The notes beneath the pieces are model-generated. The model worked only from the letters and a program-made list of their open reading frames with translations, made no database searches and was not told the origin of the DNA. This document shows, piece by piece, positions 1 through 10,429 of a DNA stretch of 64,000 nt. Within the stretch, counting starts at the first letter, position 1, and each line of letters opens with the position of its first letter. A program made the position numbers and the translations under genes. Origin of the DNA: Dehalobacter sp. DCM. GTDB lineage: Bacteria; Bacillota; Desulfitobacteriia; Desulfitobacteriales; Syntrophobotulaceae. The stretch spans positions 2,907,001-2,971,000 of the forward strand of contig NZ_CP092282.1 of assembly GCF_024972775.1 (NCBI RefSeq). Direction: 5' to 3'.

Positions 1-981
1 CACATGACTTCCTTTGACCATAACCGGAGTGATTTCCCCCAGATAATATTTCACACCGTCACTGGACGGCCGGCTTATTTCCATGCTTACTTTTGTCTGC
101 TCCCGGATCGCCTGACTGACCAAACAGCCAAACTTCTCCGCGTCAAAATCAGGGCAGTTTAGCTTCATAACTGCACGGATCCCGGTTTTTCTGGAAACTC
201 CGGACCACGTCATTTCAAACGCATGATTGAAATCGATGATTTCATCGTCTTCACTGAAAACCACATAGACATCGGAAATGATATCAACAACTTTTTGCAA
301 AGCAATGGGAACGACGCTTAAAAATTTATATTTCACCATAGCGAGAATAATAATGATAATGGTAACCGAAAAAACGACGTTCTCCACAGCCGCAGACCAG
401 TTAAAGATATGAAACGTGCTGAATGAATCAGCAATTAGGGAGATCAAAAGGGCGGAAAAAATAAGTATGGCCTGCTTGGAAAAAAAACCATAATTTTTAA
501 CAGCAAAATTCAAAAAACAAACAAGGCCAATTCCGATACATAAATAGGAATAGACCGTATGAATGGTGTAATAAAACCCAAAGTCCTGTTCGGACGGGAT
601 CAGGCTGAACGTCGTGTAAAAAAAATGATGGTAAGCGTTGGTAAATAAAACGACCAAGGAAATCACCGGCACAATCAGCAGCAGCGCATGTTTCCAGGAA
701 AACCTGATTCGGGTCTGAGCAAAGATCAAGCCGGTGAATAAGGTTGCCAGCGACACAAAAATAATACCGGTAAAATACATTTTTTCACTGACAGTCACTA
801 TCCACGGTGTTCCCGGATAGGAAATCAGGCATAACACGGACGTATTCCAGATAAACAGGCTGATTGCAATCACCATCACGGCATAGTGAATCTGTCTTTT
901 CTTATTTTTTAAGGCGATCAATGAGATTAAAACCAGCATCAACAGGATGGACACCACTAAAAGCACTTGATATACAAACAT
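1..981 (-). CDS. Sensor protein with 7TM N-terminus and PAS domain (partial, cut by window edge)
   Basis: The reading frame is open from an ATG at 981 (AGAGG upstream) to the window edge, 327 codons without a stop. The first ~220 residues show seven hydrophobic segments in the layout of the 7TM N-terminal sensing region of membrane histidine kinases. A PAS-like stretch (LQKVVDIISDVYVVFSEDDE onward) follows. The C-terminal catalytic part lies outside the window, so it could be a histidine kinase or a GGDEF/EAL protein; a kinase is the usual partner of this arrangement. It would sit in the membrane and sense a signal. The domain reading is by eye. Confidence 0.75.
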   Translation of the reverse strand, partial: MFVYQVLLVVSILLMLVLISLIALKNKKRQIHYAVMVIAISLFIWNTSVLCLISYPGTPWIVTVSEKMYFTGIIFVSLATLFTGLIFAQTRIRFSWKHALLLIVPVISLVVLFTNAYHHFFYTTFSLIPSEQDFGFYYTIHTVYSYLCIGIGLVCFLNFAVKNYGFFSKQAILIFSALLISLIADSFSTFHIFNWSAAVENVVFSVTIIIIILAMVKYKFLSVVPIALQKVVDIISDVYVVFSEDDEIIDFNHAFEMTWSGVSRKTGIRAVMKLNCPDFDAEKFGCLVSQAIREQTKVSMEISRPSSDGVKYYLGEITPVMVKGSHV

Positions 982-1341
982 GCAACGGCCTCTCTTATAT
1001 CCTTATTCACCTATATTCCTATGAAAATAGGCGATCAACCCATGGTCTTCACCGCATGATCATCCTTTTTCAGGCGTCTTCATCCCGTAATAATTCAACT
1101 ATCGTTATTCTATATTTTATCAGTCATTCGTATTTTTTTCACCTACCTTTTCGAGAAAAGAAATACGGCAGTTTCGACTATCCCTCACAGTCCTGATATC
1201 CCATTACGAAGGCCGCTTCCGACAGACTGAATTCGGCGCACCCTCTGTTTAAAAATTCGATAGTTTGCTTAGTCCAGCATTAAAAGCGGCAATTTTTAAT
1301 CATCGTCGTCGATACAGTCTCAACGACATCCTTCCAGCGGT
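982..1341. other. Intergenic stretch, no recognised gene
   Basis: This 360-bp stretch lies upstream of the sensor gene. Its right end (down to about 1280) carries an alternative frame of the small gene that follows (ELKKKPVNRWKDVVETVS, then a stop at 1280), which suggests a frameshift there. I see nothing else in it. Confidence 0.4.
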
Positions 1342-1578
1342 TCACCGGCTTCTTTTTAAGTTCCGCTGTACAGACTCCTCTAAATGAGTATCACAGTCAG
1401 GGCAGTTTTGTTTAACCTGCCGGAGAGCTTCCGCGACGCGCTCCGTATAGTGATTCTGCTCCAGTATTTCCGCCGTAATCATTTTTTCGAGTTTATTCTG
1501 AAGGCTGTAGTCCAGGCTTTCCTGCATGATCTTTACCGGCGGTATCACTTTCCCTTTGTCATAAAAAATATCTGCCAC
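1342..1578 (-). CDS. Small hypothetical protein, possibly frameshifted at its 3' end
   Basis: A 78-residue charged, probably helical protein (KVIPPVKIMQESLDYSLQNK; CPDCDTHLEE) that I do not recognise. A CPDC pair near the C-terminus could hold a metal but is too little to call. In the next frame the sequence continues as AELKKKPVNRWKDVVETVS to a stop at 1280, so the gene may have been about 20 codons longer before a one-base change. A 121-codon frame on the other strand covers the same bases and looks like a shadow. Confidence 0.4.
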   Translation of the reverse strand: MADIFYDKGKVIPPVKIMQESLDYSLQNKLEKMITAEILEQNHYTERVAEALRQVKQNCPDCDTHLEESVQRNLKRSR

Positions 1579-1755
1579 AGATCTTTCTGGGACTGCGTCG
1601 GTCTATTCTCTATTGGTTGGGGTTTTCGGATTTTGCTCACGGCCTTACTAACAGATGGGCAGCAGCTTGTGACTTCAGATCCAGATAAAGACCACAGCCA
1701 AAAATTCGCATTGCATTTTTACTATGAAAGATTTGTGAAATCCAGATGAGTATGG

Positions 1756-2289
1756 TCAGCATTTCCAATCGATTTTTGCCGGGTTTTGCTCGTTTTCCAC
1801 GGCAATGGCCCGAAGATCAGCTTCCATGCGCCCGCACTCTTCAGCAGCGCATAGCTCGATTTGTCCCCATGGCTCATTCGTCTTTAACCGATCATATGCG
1901 ACCGCTAGCGCGCCATAAAAGGCAAGACCGATACAATGCCGTGCTGAATGGATCGTCGATGCGCATTGACCGATGGTCCTCGCTGCCGCCTGGGCAACAG
2001 GATTTCCGTCTGCTTCTCGTGCAGCTGCATGGCACTCCAGGATTGCCGATTTCGCTTGGGTCAGTTTTATTGTTCCAGATAACCACGCACGAGCGGCATT
2101 CAGGGCATTATGCGGGCGCAGGTCATTGGGATAGGACTTGTACCACAGAGGTAATATCACACGCTCGGAATAGTCAACCGCCCAAATGGCCAGCGTCTCC
2201 TTACTTTGCGTCTCAATCAATTTCATCAGCGACTGAATATACGGTGCTTTCCAGTCACTGAGCATCTTTTTTGCTTTTGGCATAGGCAT
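1756..2289 (-). CDS. Imm5-like immunity protein
   Basis: The 177-residue protein resembles the Imm5-type putative immunity proteins, which are cytoplasmic helical proteins thought to neutralise polymorphic toxins. The recognisable stretches are APYIQSLMKLIETQSKETLA, LNAARAWLSGTIKL, ILECHAAAREA, AAARTIGQCASTIHSARHC and the C-terminal RAIAVENEQNPAKIDWKC. GGAGG lies directly before the second Met (2283), which is the better start. No toxin gene is next to it, so it is an orphan here and the family assignment is from memory of its pattern. Confidence 0.65.
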   Translation of the reverse strand: MPMPKAKKMLSDWKAPYIQSLMKLIETQSKETLAIWAVDYSERVILPLWYKSYPNDLRPHNALNAARAWLSGTIKLTQAKSAILECHAAAREADGNPVAQAAARTIGQCASTIHSARHCIGLAFYGALAVAYDRLKTNEPWGQIELCAAEECGRMEADLRAIAVENEQNPAKIDWKC

Positions 2290-2399
2290 CCTCCACTCTG
2301 TCGTGATTCCTGTTTTATTGTACCAAATTAGATTTTTCGCTTTAATATTCGATATATTTCATGCCCCAGGTTTTGATGCTTATCTATGAATCCACACTA

Positions 2400-2939
2400 T
2401 TAGAGTGCCGTACCTTTTGCAGGAACAAACAATCGCGACATATTAACGCCTTCCAGTTCAAGTAATTTGATTTTCTTACTAATGCCTCCTGCATAACCTG
2501 TGAGACTGCCATTTGCTCCTACTACCCGATGACATGGGATGATAATTGATATGGGGTTATGGCCAACGGCTCCGCCGACAGCTTGACTTGACATGCTCTC
2601 TTTGTTCATTCTTGCGGCCATTTTTTTGGCAATGTCGCCATAGGTGATTACCTCGCCGTAGGGTATTTCACATAAAATGTTCCATACGCCTTGGCGAAAA
2701 TCGCCGCCAATGGGGGCTAAGGGCAATTCAGATATGGCTGGCTTATGACCGGCGAAATATCTATTCAGCCATTTTTTTGCAGCGTCAAATACGGGCACAT
2801 CATTCATTTCGGCCATCTTTTCGGATAGCGTACCGCCGTGGTATTTTTGCCCTTCTATCCATAAACCAACCAGTTTTTCTCCGTCACAGGCAAGGGTAAT
2901 GGTACCTAGGGGTGACGTGTATCGTGTAGAATAAACCAT
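2400..2939 (-). CDS. ogt: Methylated-DNA--protein-cysteine methyltransferase
   Basis: A 179-residue DNA-repair enzyme that removes alkyl groups from O6-alkylguanine by transferring them to its own cysteine in a single-turnover reaction. The active-site motif IPCHRVVGANG is present, preceded by GEVITYGDIAKKMA of the DNA-binding helix-turn-helix and followed by GSLTGYAGG. The length fits the Ogt/MGMT family. The start is the ATG at 2939 because AAGGAGG lies six bases upstream; an in-frame GTG at 2960 precedes that site and is unlikely to be used. It stands alone, with about 300 bp before the next gene. Confidence 0.93.
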   Translation of the reverse strand: MVYSTRYTSPLGTITLACDGEKLVGLWIEGQKYHGGTLSEKMAEMNDVPVFDAAKKWLNRYFAGHKPAISELPLAPIGGDFRQGVWNILCEIPYGEVITYGDIAKKMAARMNKESMSSQAVGGAVGHNPISIIIPCHRVVGANGSLTGYAGGISKKIKLLELEGVNMSRLFVPAKGTAL

Positions 2940-3092
2940 TGCGTCCTCCTTATTTTCCACACGTTATAGCGTGTTCCAAAGGTTGGTTGTGGCGTAACTG
3001 CGCCACGGTCGCCACGCGTCTCGCCTCCCAAACGTTGCCCAGATTAATGATACCACATTTCTTAATAATTTCCGGCTTTTTTCGGACATGAT

Positions 3093-3270
3093 TTTATTCA
3101 AAAAGGGACGTACCGAAATTTAATGCGTTATACTCTTACCCCTGCGCAAATTACTGCCTGGGCTTTTTGGATACTGACTGTCATGGGCCTGATCGGCGGT
3201 ATTAATGCTACTTTGCGACTTGACCAGCGTATCCAGCAATTCCGTTTAGGAACAGCAAAGGGAACCCTGC
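3093..3270 (+). pseudogene. Truncated copy of the small membrane-protein gene found at 14729-15121
   Basis: Read on the plus strand, this stretch gives IQKGTYRNLMRY, then TPAQITAW, NATLRLDQRIQQF and AKGTL. The intact gene at 14729-15121 has IQKENGVKIAY, TPAQITLF, NATVRLDQINLQM and AKGTL in the same order. Similarity stops near 3270, where the antisense of the ferritin-like gene begins. It is a remnant lacking both ends, left by a recombination that joined it tail-to-tail with the neighbour. Confidence 0.6.
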
Positions 3271-3566
3271 AGTTTCTCTATTTCTTCTTCAACTTCCTCG
3301 GCACCTTCAGCATAAAATTTCTCTTCATCAGGAGCCAATTCTTTCAGAAGGCGAAGGAATTCACCGGCATGAACCCTTTCTTCATCGGCTATATCCTTAA
3401 GCACCTCAATGGCCAATTTGTTATCGGTAGATTCTGCAAGCTGCATATAAAGCTGAATTGCCTCATACTCAGCTGATACCATAAAACGAATTGCTCTGAT
3501 CAATTCAGCGTCGGTAAGCTTCTTTTCTTTTGCAAGTCCTGAAAATGGATGTCCAAAGTCTGGCAT
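3246..3566 (-). CDS. Ferritin-like / rubrerythrin-type diiron protein
   Basis: A 106-residue four-helix diiron protein with glutamates in AEYEAIQLYMQLAE and the EERVHAGEF (ExxH) motif, close in pattern to small ferritin-like proteins that store iron inside encapsulins. No encapsulin shell gene is in the window. The start is the ATG at 3566, which has GGAGG upstream. The last few residues (GSLCCS) are read into the truncated neighbouring gene, so the natural C-terminus may have been replaced. It lies downstream of katG and perR with a PerR-box-like palindrome in front, which fits a role in iron and peroxide handling. Confidence 0.8.
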   Translation of the reverse strand: MPDFGHPFSGLAKEKKLTDAELIRAIRFMVSAEYEAIQLYMQLAESTDNKLAIEVLKDIADEERVHAGEFLRLLKELAPDEEKFYAEGAEEVEEEIEKLQGSLCCS

Positions 3567-3609
3567 AATTGTACCTCCACAATAATTTATCAAGATGCGC
3601 CCAATTCTT

Positions 3610-3624
3610 TAATTATTGTAATAA
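3610..3624 (-). promoter_or_regulatory. Candidate PerR box upstream of the ferritin-like gene
   Basis: On the minus strand TTATTACAATAATTA is a 7-1-7 imperfect palindrome (5 of 7 positions), and its inner part TTATT-GT-AATAA is perfect. It lies 44 bp before the ATG at 3566. This is the geometry of Per/Fur boxes and matches the presence of a PerR-like gene 2.3 kb away. Binding is inferred. Confidence 0.45.
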
Positions 3625-3681
3625 AGGGCAGGATCGCTGTCCTTTATACCGCACATAACATATTGCAATTAGCATGAGATA

Positions 3682-5877
<2,196 letters not shown>

Positions 5878-5909
5878 TTAATCCTCCTTCACTTGTTTTC
5901 ATTTATATT

Positions 5910-6320
5910 CTAAAGACACCTAGGACAGATGCCTTTGAAATATACGTTCTTGTCACTAATTTTGAAGTTGTTCAAATCTTCGGAGGTCAGACAATCTATA
6001 TCGATACTGAAATTGTATATGGTTCCGCAGGACTCGCATTTAAAGTGTCCGTGGTACTCAACCTCGATATCATATCTTGTTTCATTATCTTCGATAGTAA
6101 TTACCCTAACCAACCCTGTTTCTATCAGAATTCGCAGAGCGTTATAGACAGTGGTTTTAGATAGTGTAGGTATTTCGTTTTGAAGGGCAGTGAATATCTG
6201 ATCTACAGTAGGGTGGCATTGATTTTGAGCAAGGTACTCTAAGACCTTCAATCGTTGATGGGAAAGATTAATATTCCTTTGTTTTAATTCTTTCTTTATT
6301 TCTTCAAATGATGGTTTCAT
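5910..6320 (-). CDS. perR: PerR-type Fur-family repressor
   Basis: A Fur-family metal-dependent repressor of about 136 residues. A winged-helix region (NLSHQRLKVLEYLAQNQCHP; LSKTTVYNALRILIE) is followed by a dimerisation domain with the structural zinc cysteines CESCG and CPRC. Its position directly before katG points to PerR (peroxide sensing by metal-catalysed oxidation) rather than Fur. I prefer the ATG at 6320, with AAGG upstream, over the GTG at 6329. A palindrome at 6379-6393 suggests autoregulation. Confidence 0.85.
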   Translation of the reverse strand: MKPSFEEIKKELKQRNINLSHQRLKVLEYLAQNQCHPTVDQIFTALQNEIPTLSKTTVYNALRILIETGLVRVITIEDNETRYDIEVEYHGHFKCESCGTIYNFSIDIDCLTSEDLNNFKISDKNVYFKGICPRCL

Positions 6321-6378
6321 TAAATTCACTACCTTAATATAGAATAAAAAATATTTTGAATATGTAATAATATTTAAG

Positions 6379-6393
6379 TTGTAATTGTTACAT
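6379..6393 (-). promoter_or_regulatory. Candidate PerR box in the perR-katG leader
   Basis: TTGTAATTGTTACAT is a 7-1-7 imperfect inverted repeat (5 of 7) about 60 bp before the perR start, in an AT-rich promoter region. It shares the TGTAAT core with the palindrome in front of the ferritin-like gene. Regulation is inferred from position and form only. Confidence 0.45.
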
Positions 6394-6577
6394 ATCTATT
6401 ATATTCCTTGAACATATCAAGAGCAATAGGCTGAAAAAGATTCATGCACTATTCAACATAAAATTTATGTTTCGTTCTGCGGTTTTGGAATTTTCCTGTG
6501 AATGTCCAGAATATATTAGTTATATTAGGGTCAAATTTCTCCACAAAATTGCCGCAAATGACATTTTTGAAGAGTAC

Positions 6578-6634
6578 AACGTGCCTTGAAGATAAAAAAA
6601 AATGCCGCTCGAAGCTAATAGCCCCTTGGCGGCA
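6578..6634 (-). repeat. Dispersed structured element, copy 1
   Basis: First of six intergenic copies. Plus-strand landmarks are CGTGCCTTGA, an A-run, TGCCGC and CCCCTTGGCGGCA. On the minus strand TGCCGC...GCGGCA forms a stem followed by nine T. The copy lies 65 bp beyond the livF stop and so could end the liv transcript. The second small hairpin is weak here (only CAA/TTG). Confidence 0.75.
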
Positions 6635-6699
6635 GAGTATATTTCCAAAACCATATCCTATTTCAGGCCATTATTTTGCTGATTTGGGTTTAAAGCTTC

Positions 6700-7401
6700 T
6701 CACCCCCCCAGATAGGCCTTGCGAATCTCATCGCTCTCTGACAGTTCCTGGCCGGTGCCAGAAATTGTGATTGAGCCAGTCTCCAGCACATAGGCTCTAT
6801 TAGCAACGGATAGGGCCATCTGGGCATTCTGCTCCACCAGAAGTACCGTCGTTCCAGCCTTGTTCATCTCCTGGATAATGGTGAATATTTGCTCCACCAA
6901 TATAGGCGCAAGGCCCATAGAGGGCTCATCCAGCATCAAAAGTTTGGGCTGGCTCATAAGCGCCCGGCCTATGGCCAACATCTGCTGCTCGCCTCCGGAT
7001 AGTGTGCCGGCCACCTGCCGGCGGCGTTCCAAAAGCCGTGGAAACAAAGCATAGACCTTTTCCATCTCTGGCTCTATACTGCGAGGAGGACACGTATAGG
7101 CGCCCATTTCCAGATTATCCTGGACGGTCATCTCCAGAAATATACGCCGACCCTCAGGTACATGAGCCAGACCGCGTTCTACGATCTTGTGGGGTGCTGT
7201 GGACGTGATATTCTCTCCCAAGAAATTTATTTCCCCGGTCTTGGTGCGCAGCAAGCCGGAAATAGTTTTCAAGATGGTGCTCTTTCCGGCGCCGTTAGCC
7301 CCAATCAGGGTCACTATCTCGCCCTCGTTGACCTCGAGAGAGATACCCTTTATGGCGTGGATCGCACCGTAAAAGACGTTTATATCATTGACTTTCAACA
7401 T
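6700..7401 (-). CDS. livF: Branched-chain amino-acid ABC transporter, ATPase LivF
   Basis: A 233-residue cytoplasmic ATPase that powers uptake of leucine, isoleucine and valine or related compounds. Walker A is GANGAGKST, the ABC signature is LSGGEQQ, Walker B is LLMLDEP, and the H-loop region reads LLVEQNAQMAL. The length and C-terminus fit LivF. GGAGG precedes the ATG. It is the last gene of livK-H-M-G-F, and structured repeat copy 1 follows it. Confidence 0.94.
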   Translation of the reverse strand: MLKVNDINVFYGAIHAIKGISLEVNEGEIVTLIGANGAGKSTILKTISGLLRTKTGEINFLGENITSTAPHKIVERGLAHVPEGRRIFLEMTVQDNLEMGAYTCPPRSIEPEMEKVYALFPRLLERRRQVAGTLSGGEQQMLAIGRALMSQPKLLMLDEPSMGLAPILVEQIFTIIQEMNKAGTTVLLVEQNAQMALSVANRAYVLETGSITISGTGQELSESDEIRKAYLGG

Positions 7402-7405
7402 CGTT

Positions 7406-8257
7406 TCAGACCTCCCTCTTCTTGCCTAAATAAGCTTCGATGACCTGAGGGTTGTTCCGAATCTCGCTGGGGGTGCCTTTGGCGATTATTTTACCAAAAT
7501 TGAGCACACATATTCCCTCGCAGATACCCATGACCAGATTCATGTCGTGCTCTATGAGCATAATGGCGATCTGGAAGGTATCACGAATTTTAACGATATT
7601 ATCCATCAATTCAGCTGTCTCGGAGGGGTTCATCCCGGCGGCAGGTTCATCCAGGAGCAAAAGCAAGGGTTTCGTGGCTAAGGCACGGACTATCTCAAGC
7701 CTGCGTTGGGCACCGTAGGGCAGGGATCCCGCCCGCTTCCTCGCTAGGCTCTGCATATCGAAAATAGACAAAAGCTCCATGGCCTTTTCATGTGCCTGCT
7801 TCTCGCCTTTCCAGTAAGCGGGGAGCCGGAGGATGCCATTCCACATACCGTAGCTGATATGATTATGCAAGCCAAGCTTGACATTATCCTCCACCGATAG
7901 ATTGGAGAAAAGGCGTATATTTTGAAAGGTCCGGGCGATACCGGCTTTGTTAATTTGTACAGTGGTCATGTTATTCGTGTCACGACCATCCAGCAAAATG
8001 GTACCATAGGTAGGCTGATAGACCTTAGTGAGCAAATTGAACACAGTCGTCTTGCCTGCGCCGTTGGGGCCAATGAGTCCGGCTATTTCCGTACGGCCGA
8101 TGGCCATGTTAAAACCCGAAACAGCCGTAAGTCCGCCAAATTCTATACCTAGGTTGCGGGCTTCCAGCACCGGTAGCTTGTCCGCGTCACGCTCAGGTAC
8201 AATGTTGGTGGAGGGCACGGGAATCATCTTTGTCTCAGGTCTGTTCGTTTTATCCAT
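7406..8257 (-). CDS. livG: Branched-chain amino-acid ABC transporter, ATPase LivG
   Basis: The second ATPase of the Liv transporter, about 283 residues. Walker A is GPNGAGKTT, the LivG-typical IARTFQNIRLF follows, the signature helix is SLPYGAQRR and Walker B is LLLLDEPAAGMNP. I place the start at the ATG at 8257, preceded by GAGGGG, instead of the longer frame from 8308. It overlaps the end of livM by eight bases, as is common in translationally coupled operons. Confidence 0.93.
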   Translation of the reverse strand: MDKTNRPETKMIPVPSTNIVPERDADKLPVLEARNLGIEFGGLTAVSGFNMAIGRTEIAGLIGPNGAGKTTVFNLLTKVYQPTYGTILLDGRDTNNMTTVQINKAGIARTFQNIRLFSNLSVEDNVKLGLHNHISYGMWNGILRLPAYWKGEKQAHEKAMELLSIFDMQSLARKRAGSLPYGAQRRLEIVRALATKPLLLLLDEPAAGMNPSETAELMDNIVKIRDTFQIAIMLIEHDMNLVMGICEGICVLNFGKIIAKGTPSEIRNNPQVIEAYLGKKREV

Positions 8258-9317
8258 TTTCTGTACCCCTCTTTCCTTTCCTGAGAGTGGAGGGATGGAA
8301 CCTTTCACTTAAAGCTCGCATATAGCCCTTAACGACATCGTTGTTGGTAGCCAGCATGATCAGAATGAGAACGATTGCATATATCAGCATGCGGTAGCTG
8401 TTAAACTCACGCAGCATCTCAGGGAGTACAGTAAGCAGGACGGCCGCGATAATAGATCCGCGGATATTACCCAGACCTCCCAGAACCACAAAAACAAGAA
8501 TTAGGATCGAGGTATTGAAGTTGAATTTAGAAGCAATGATGGTGGAAAAATTCATAGCAAATAACGTCCCTGCGGCACCTGCCAGGACGGCGGAGGTGAC
8601 AAAGGCCATAAGCTTATACTTCGTGACGTGAATACCAATACTCTCTGCTGCAATACGGTTGTCCCGCAGCGCCATAATGGCCCGCCCGGAACGGCTGTTA
8701 ATTAAATTGAGTACGATAAACAGCGTAATCAGGATAAGGACAAAGCCTATGGTGAAATTGGCAAGCTTCGGTATACCGGTGATTCCCAGCGGTCCGTCAA
8801 TAATGACTCTGCCGCCTGGGGCAAGGTTCAAAGCATTGGCGTCGGTAAGAAAGCTGAAGTGCAGCCCCGCATTATCCAACCCGACATAAAGGATGTTGAT
8901 AATATTTTTTATAATCTCTCCAAAAGCCAGAGTGACGATGGCCAAGTAGTCGCCTTTCAGACGCAGGACAGGTATTCCGATCAGGAAGCCGGCTACTCCG
9001 GCGCAAAAAGCGCCTATAATAAGGGCTGCGATCAAGCGCAGGATTGTGATGGGTATGATATGCTCCAAGCTGATAGCCGCTGCGACACCCGCAAAGGCAC
9101 CGATACTCATAAAGCCCGCATGTCCTAATGACAGCTCGCCCAGTATGCCTACGGTCAAGTTCAGTGAAATCGCCAATATCACATAGGCGCAGATTGGAAT
9201 CAGCTGACCTTGGAGGGAGGAACTGATATTGCCGCTGCTTATAAGCAATTGGACAATAATAAAAGACACGATAACTAAAACGTAAGTGAAGATGTTGGTA
9301 CGAGTCGATTTTTTCAT
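8250..9317 (-). CDS. livM: Branched-chain amino-acid ABC transporter, permease LivM
   Basis: A 355-residue inner-membrane permease with many hydrophobic helices and the LivM landmarks LSLGHAGFMSIGAF, LKGDYLAIVTLAFGEI, RAIMALRDNRIAAESIGI and VFVVLGGLGNIRGSIIAAV. The last three cover the cytoplasmic loop that contacts the ATPases. The ATG at 9317 has GAGGTG upstream; a GTG three codons earlier overlaps this site. Confidence 0.93.
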   Translation of the reverse strand: MKKSTRTNIFTYVLVIVSFIIVQLLISSGNISSSLQGQLIPICAYVILAISLNLTVGILGELSLGHAGFMSIGAFAGVAAAISLEHIIPITILRLIAALIIGAFCAGVAGFLIGIPVLRLKGDYLAIVTLAFGEIIKNIINILYVGLDNAGLHFSFLTDANALNLAPGGRVIIDGPLGITGIPKLANFTIGFVLILITLFIVLNLINSRSGRAIMALRDNRIAAESIGIHVTKYKLMAFVTSAVLAGAAGTLFAMNFSTIIASKFNFNTSILILVFVVLGGLGNIRGSIIAAVLLTVLPEMLREFNSYRMLIYAIVLILIMLATNNDVVKGYMRALSERFHPSTLRKGKRGTENG

Positions 9318-9329
9318 TGTTATCACACC

Positions 9330-10210
9330 TCACACTTTCTCGTTGATCTGCTTGCCCAGAAGACCGGTGGGCTTGACCAACAAAGTAAGAATAAGGACGG
9401 AGAACACGATAGCGTCGGAAAGCTGGGTGGATATATAACCCTTGCTGAATATCTCTATGATGCCCAGCAGTATACCGCCGATCATAGCACCGGGTATGGA
9501 GCCGATTCCGCCAAGCACAGCGGCAGTAAAAGCCTTGATGCCGGGCATGGAGCCAGTGGTGGCATCAAGGTAGGATAAGCGGAACAGAGGAGAACGCCGG
9601 CAATCGCTGCCAGGGCAGAGCCGATGGCAAAGGTGACAGAAATAGTGAAGTTAACGTTGATGCCCATCAGCTGAGCAGCACCTTTGTCCTCTGAACAGGC
9701 GCGCATAGCCTTACCCATTTTGGTCTTTCCCGTGAACCAGGTCAGCGCGGCCATAATAATAAGACAGGATACAATGGTAACAATGGCGACGATAGAGATG
9801 GACAGCCGACCGTCGAAAAGTTTCAGGGAATCGTTTCCTACTACGGAAGTGAACACCTTGGGGTTAGAAGTCCAGAGTAACAGTGCGGCATTCTGAAGAA
9901 AATAGCTGACACCAATAGCCGTTATAAGCACGGCCAAGGAGGTGGCTGCTCTCAGTGGCTTGTAGGCCAGACGCTCTATAACCACCCCCAGTATAGTACA
10001 TACCATTACAGCCAGAAGTACACCGACGACTGGAGGCAGATTCCCCCGGGTTGTAGCAAAGAAACAAACATAGGCACCTACCATGATAACATCGCCATGG
10101 GCAAAGTTAAGCATTTTGGCAATGCCGTAGACCATAGTATAGCCAAGAGCTATAATGGCATAGACACTGCCAAGACTGAGTCCGCTAATCAGATAGGATA
10201 GAAAGGTCAT
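9330..10210 (-). pseudogene. livH: Branched-chain amino-acid permease LivH, frameshifted near 9565
   Basis: The first ~215 residues (LISGLSLGSVYAIIALGYTM; MLNFAHGDVIMVGAY; KAMRACSEDKGAAQLMGI) read in one frame. The C-terminus (MPGIKAFTAAVLGGIGSIPG onward) reads in another. The frames should join at SAYPTL/DATTGSMPG, where one base appears to be missing around 9560-9570. The rest of both halves is well conserved, so this is either a recent inactivating mutation or a sequence error. The ATG at 10210 has AAGGTG upstream. All the other Liv genes are intact. Confidence 0.85.
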
Positions 10211-10263
10211 TACACACACACCTTCATTAAATTTGAACATATTAGGAAAAGAGTGTATACATA

Positions 10264-10289
10264 TAAGAAAAGCTTGGCTGGAGCCAAGC
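10264..10289 (-). terminator. Hairpin upstream of livH
   Basis: On the minus strand GCTTGGC-TCCA-GCCAAGC is followed by TTTTCTT. It lies between the binding-protein gene and livH and may attenuate read-through into the permease genes. Confidence 0.5.
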
Positions 10290-10363
10290 CCTCGGCGAAG
10301 GCTACAGCCTTTGCTGCACAATATGCATATTAGAAAGTCATTTAGAGTATCTGATATGTGGAC

Positions 10364-10396
10364 AAAGGGCTGCCGAGTTTGTGCCTCGGCAGCCCT
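10364..10396 (-). terminator. Strong 12-bp hairpin after the binding-protein gene
   Basis: AGGGCTGCCGAG and CTCGGCAGCCCT pair perfectly around a 7-base loop, 33 bp beyond the stop of the solute-binding protein. The T-run is short (TTTG). Such a hairpin would stabilise the abundant binding-protein mRNA and reduce expression of the downstream permease genes. Confidence 0.6.
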
Positions 10397-10429
10397 CTCA
10401 ATGAACTATTTGAAAGGGCAAGCGGTACC

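Noticed and set aside
864-1196. Plus-strand 110-codon frame
   Set aside because: It overlaps the start of the better supported sensor gene and has no coding character of its own.
1746-2261. Plus-strand 171-codon frame opposite the Imm5-like gene
   Set aside because: The minus strand has a recognisable family and a ribosome site; the plus frame is an antisense shadow.
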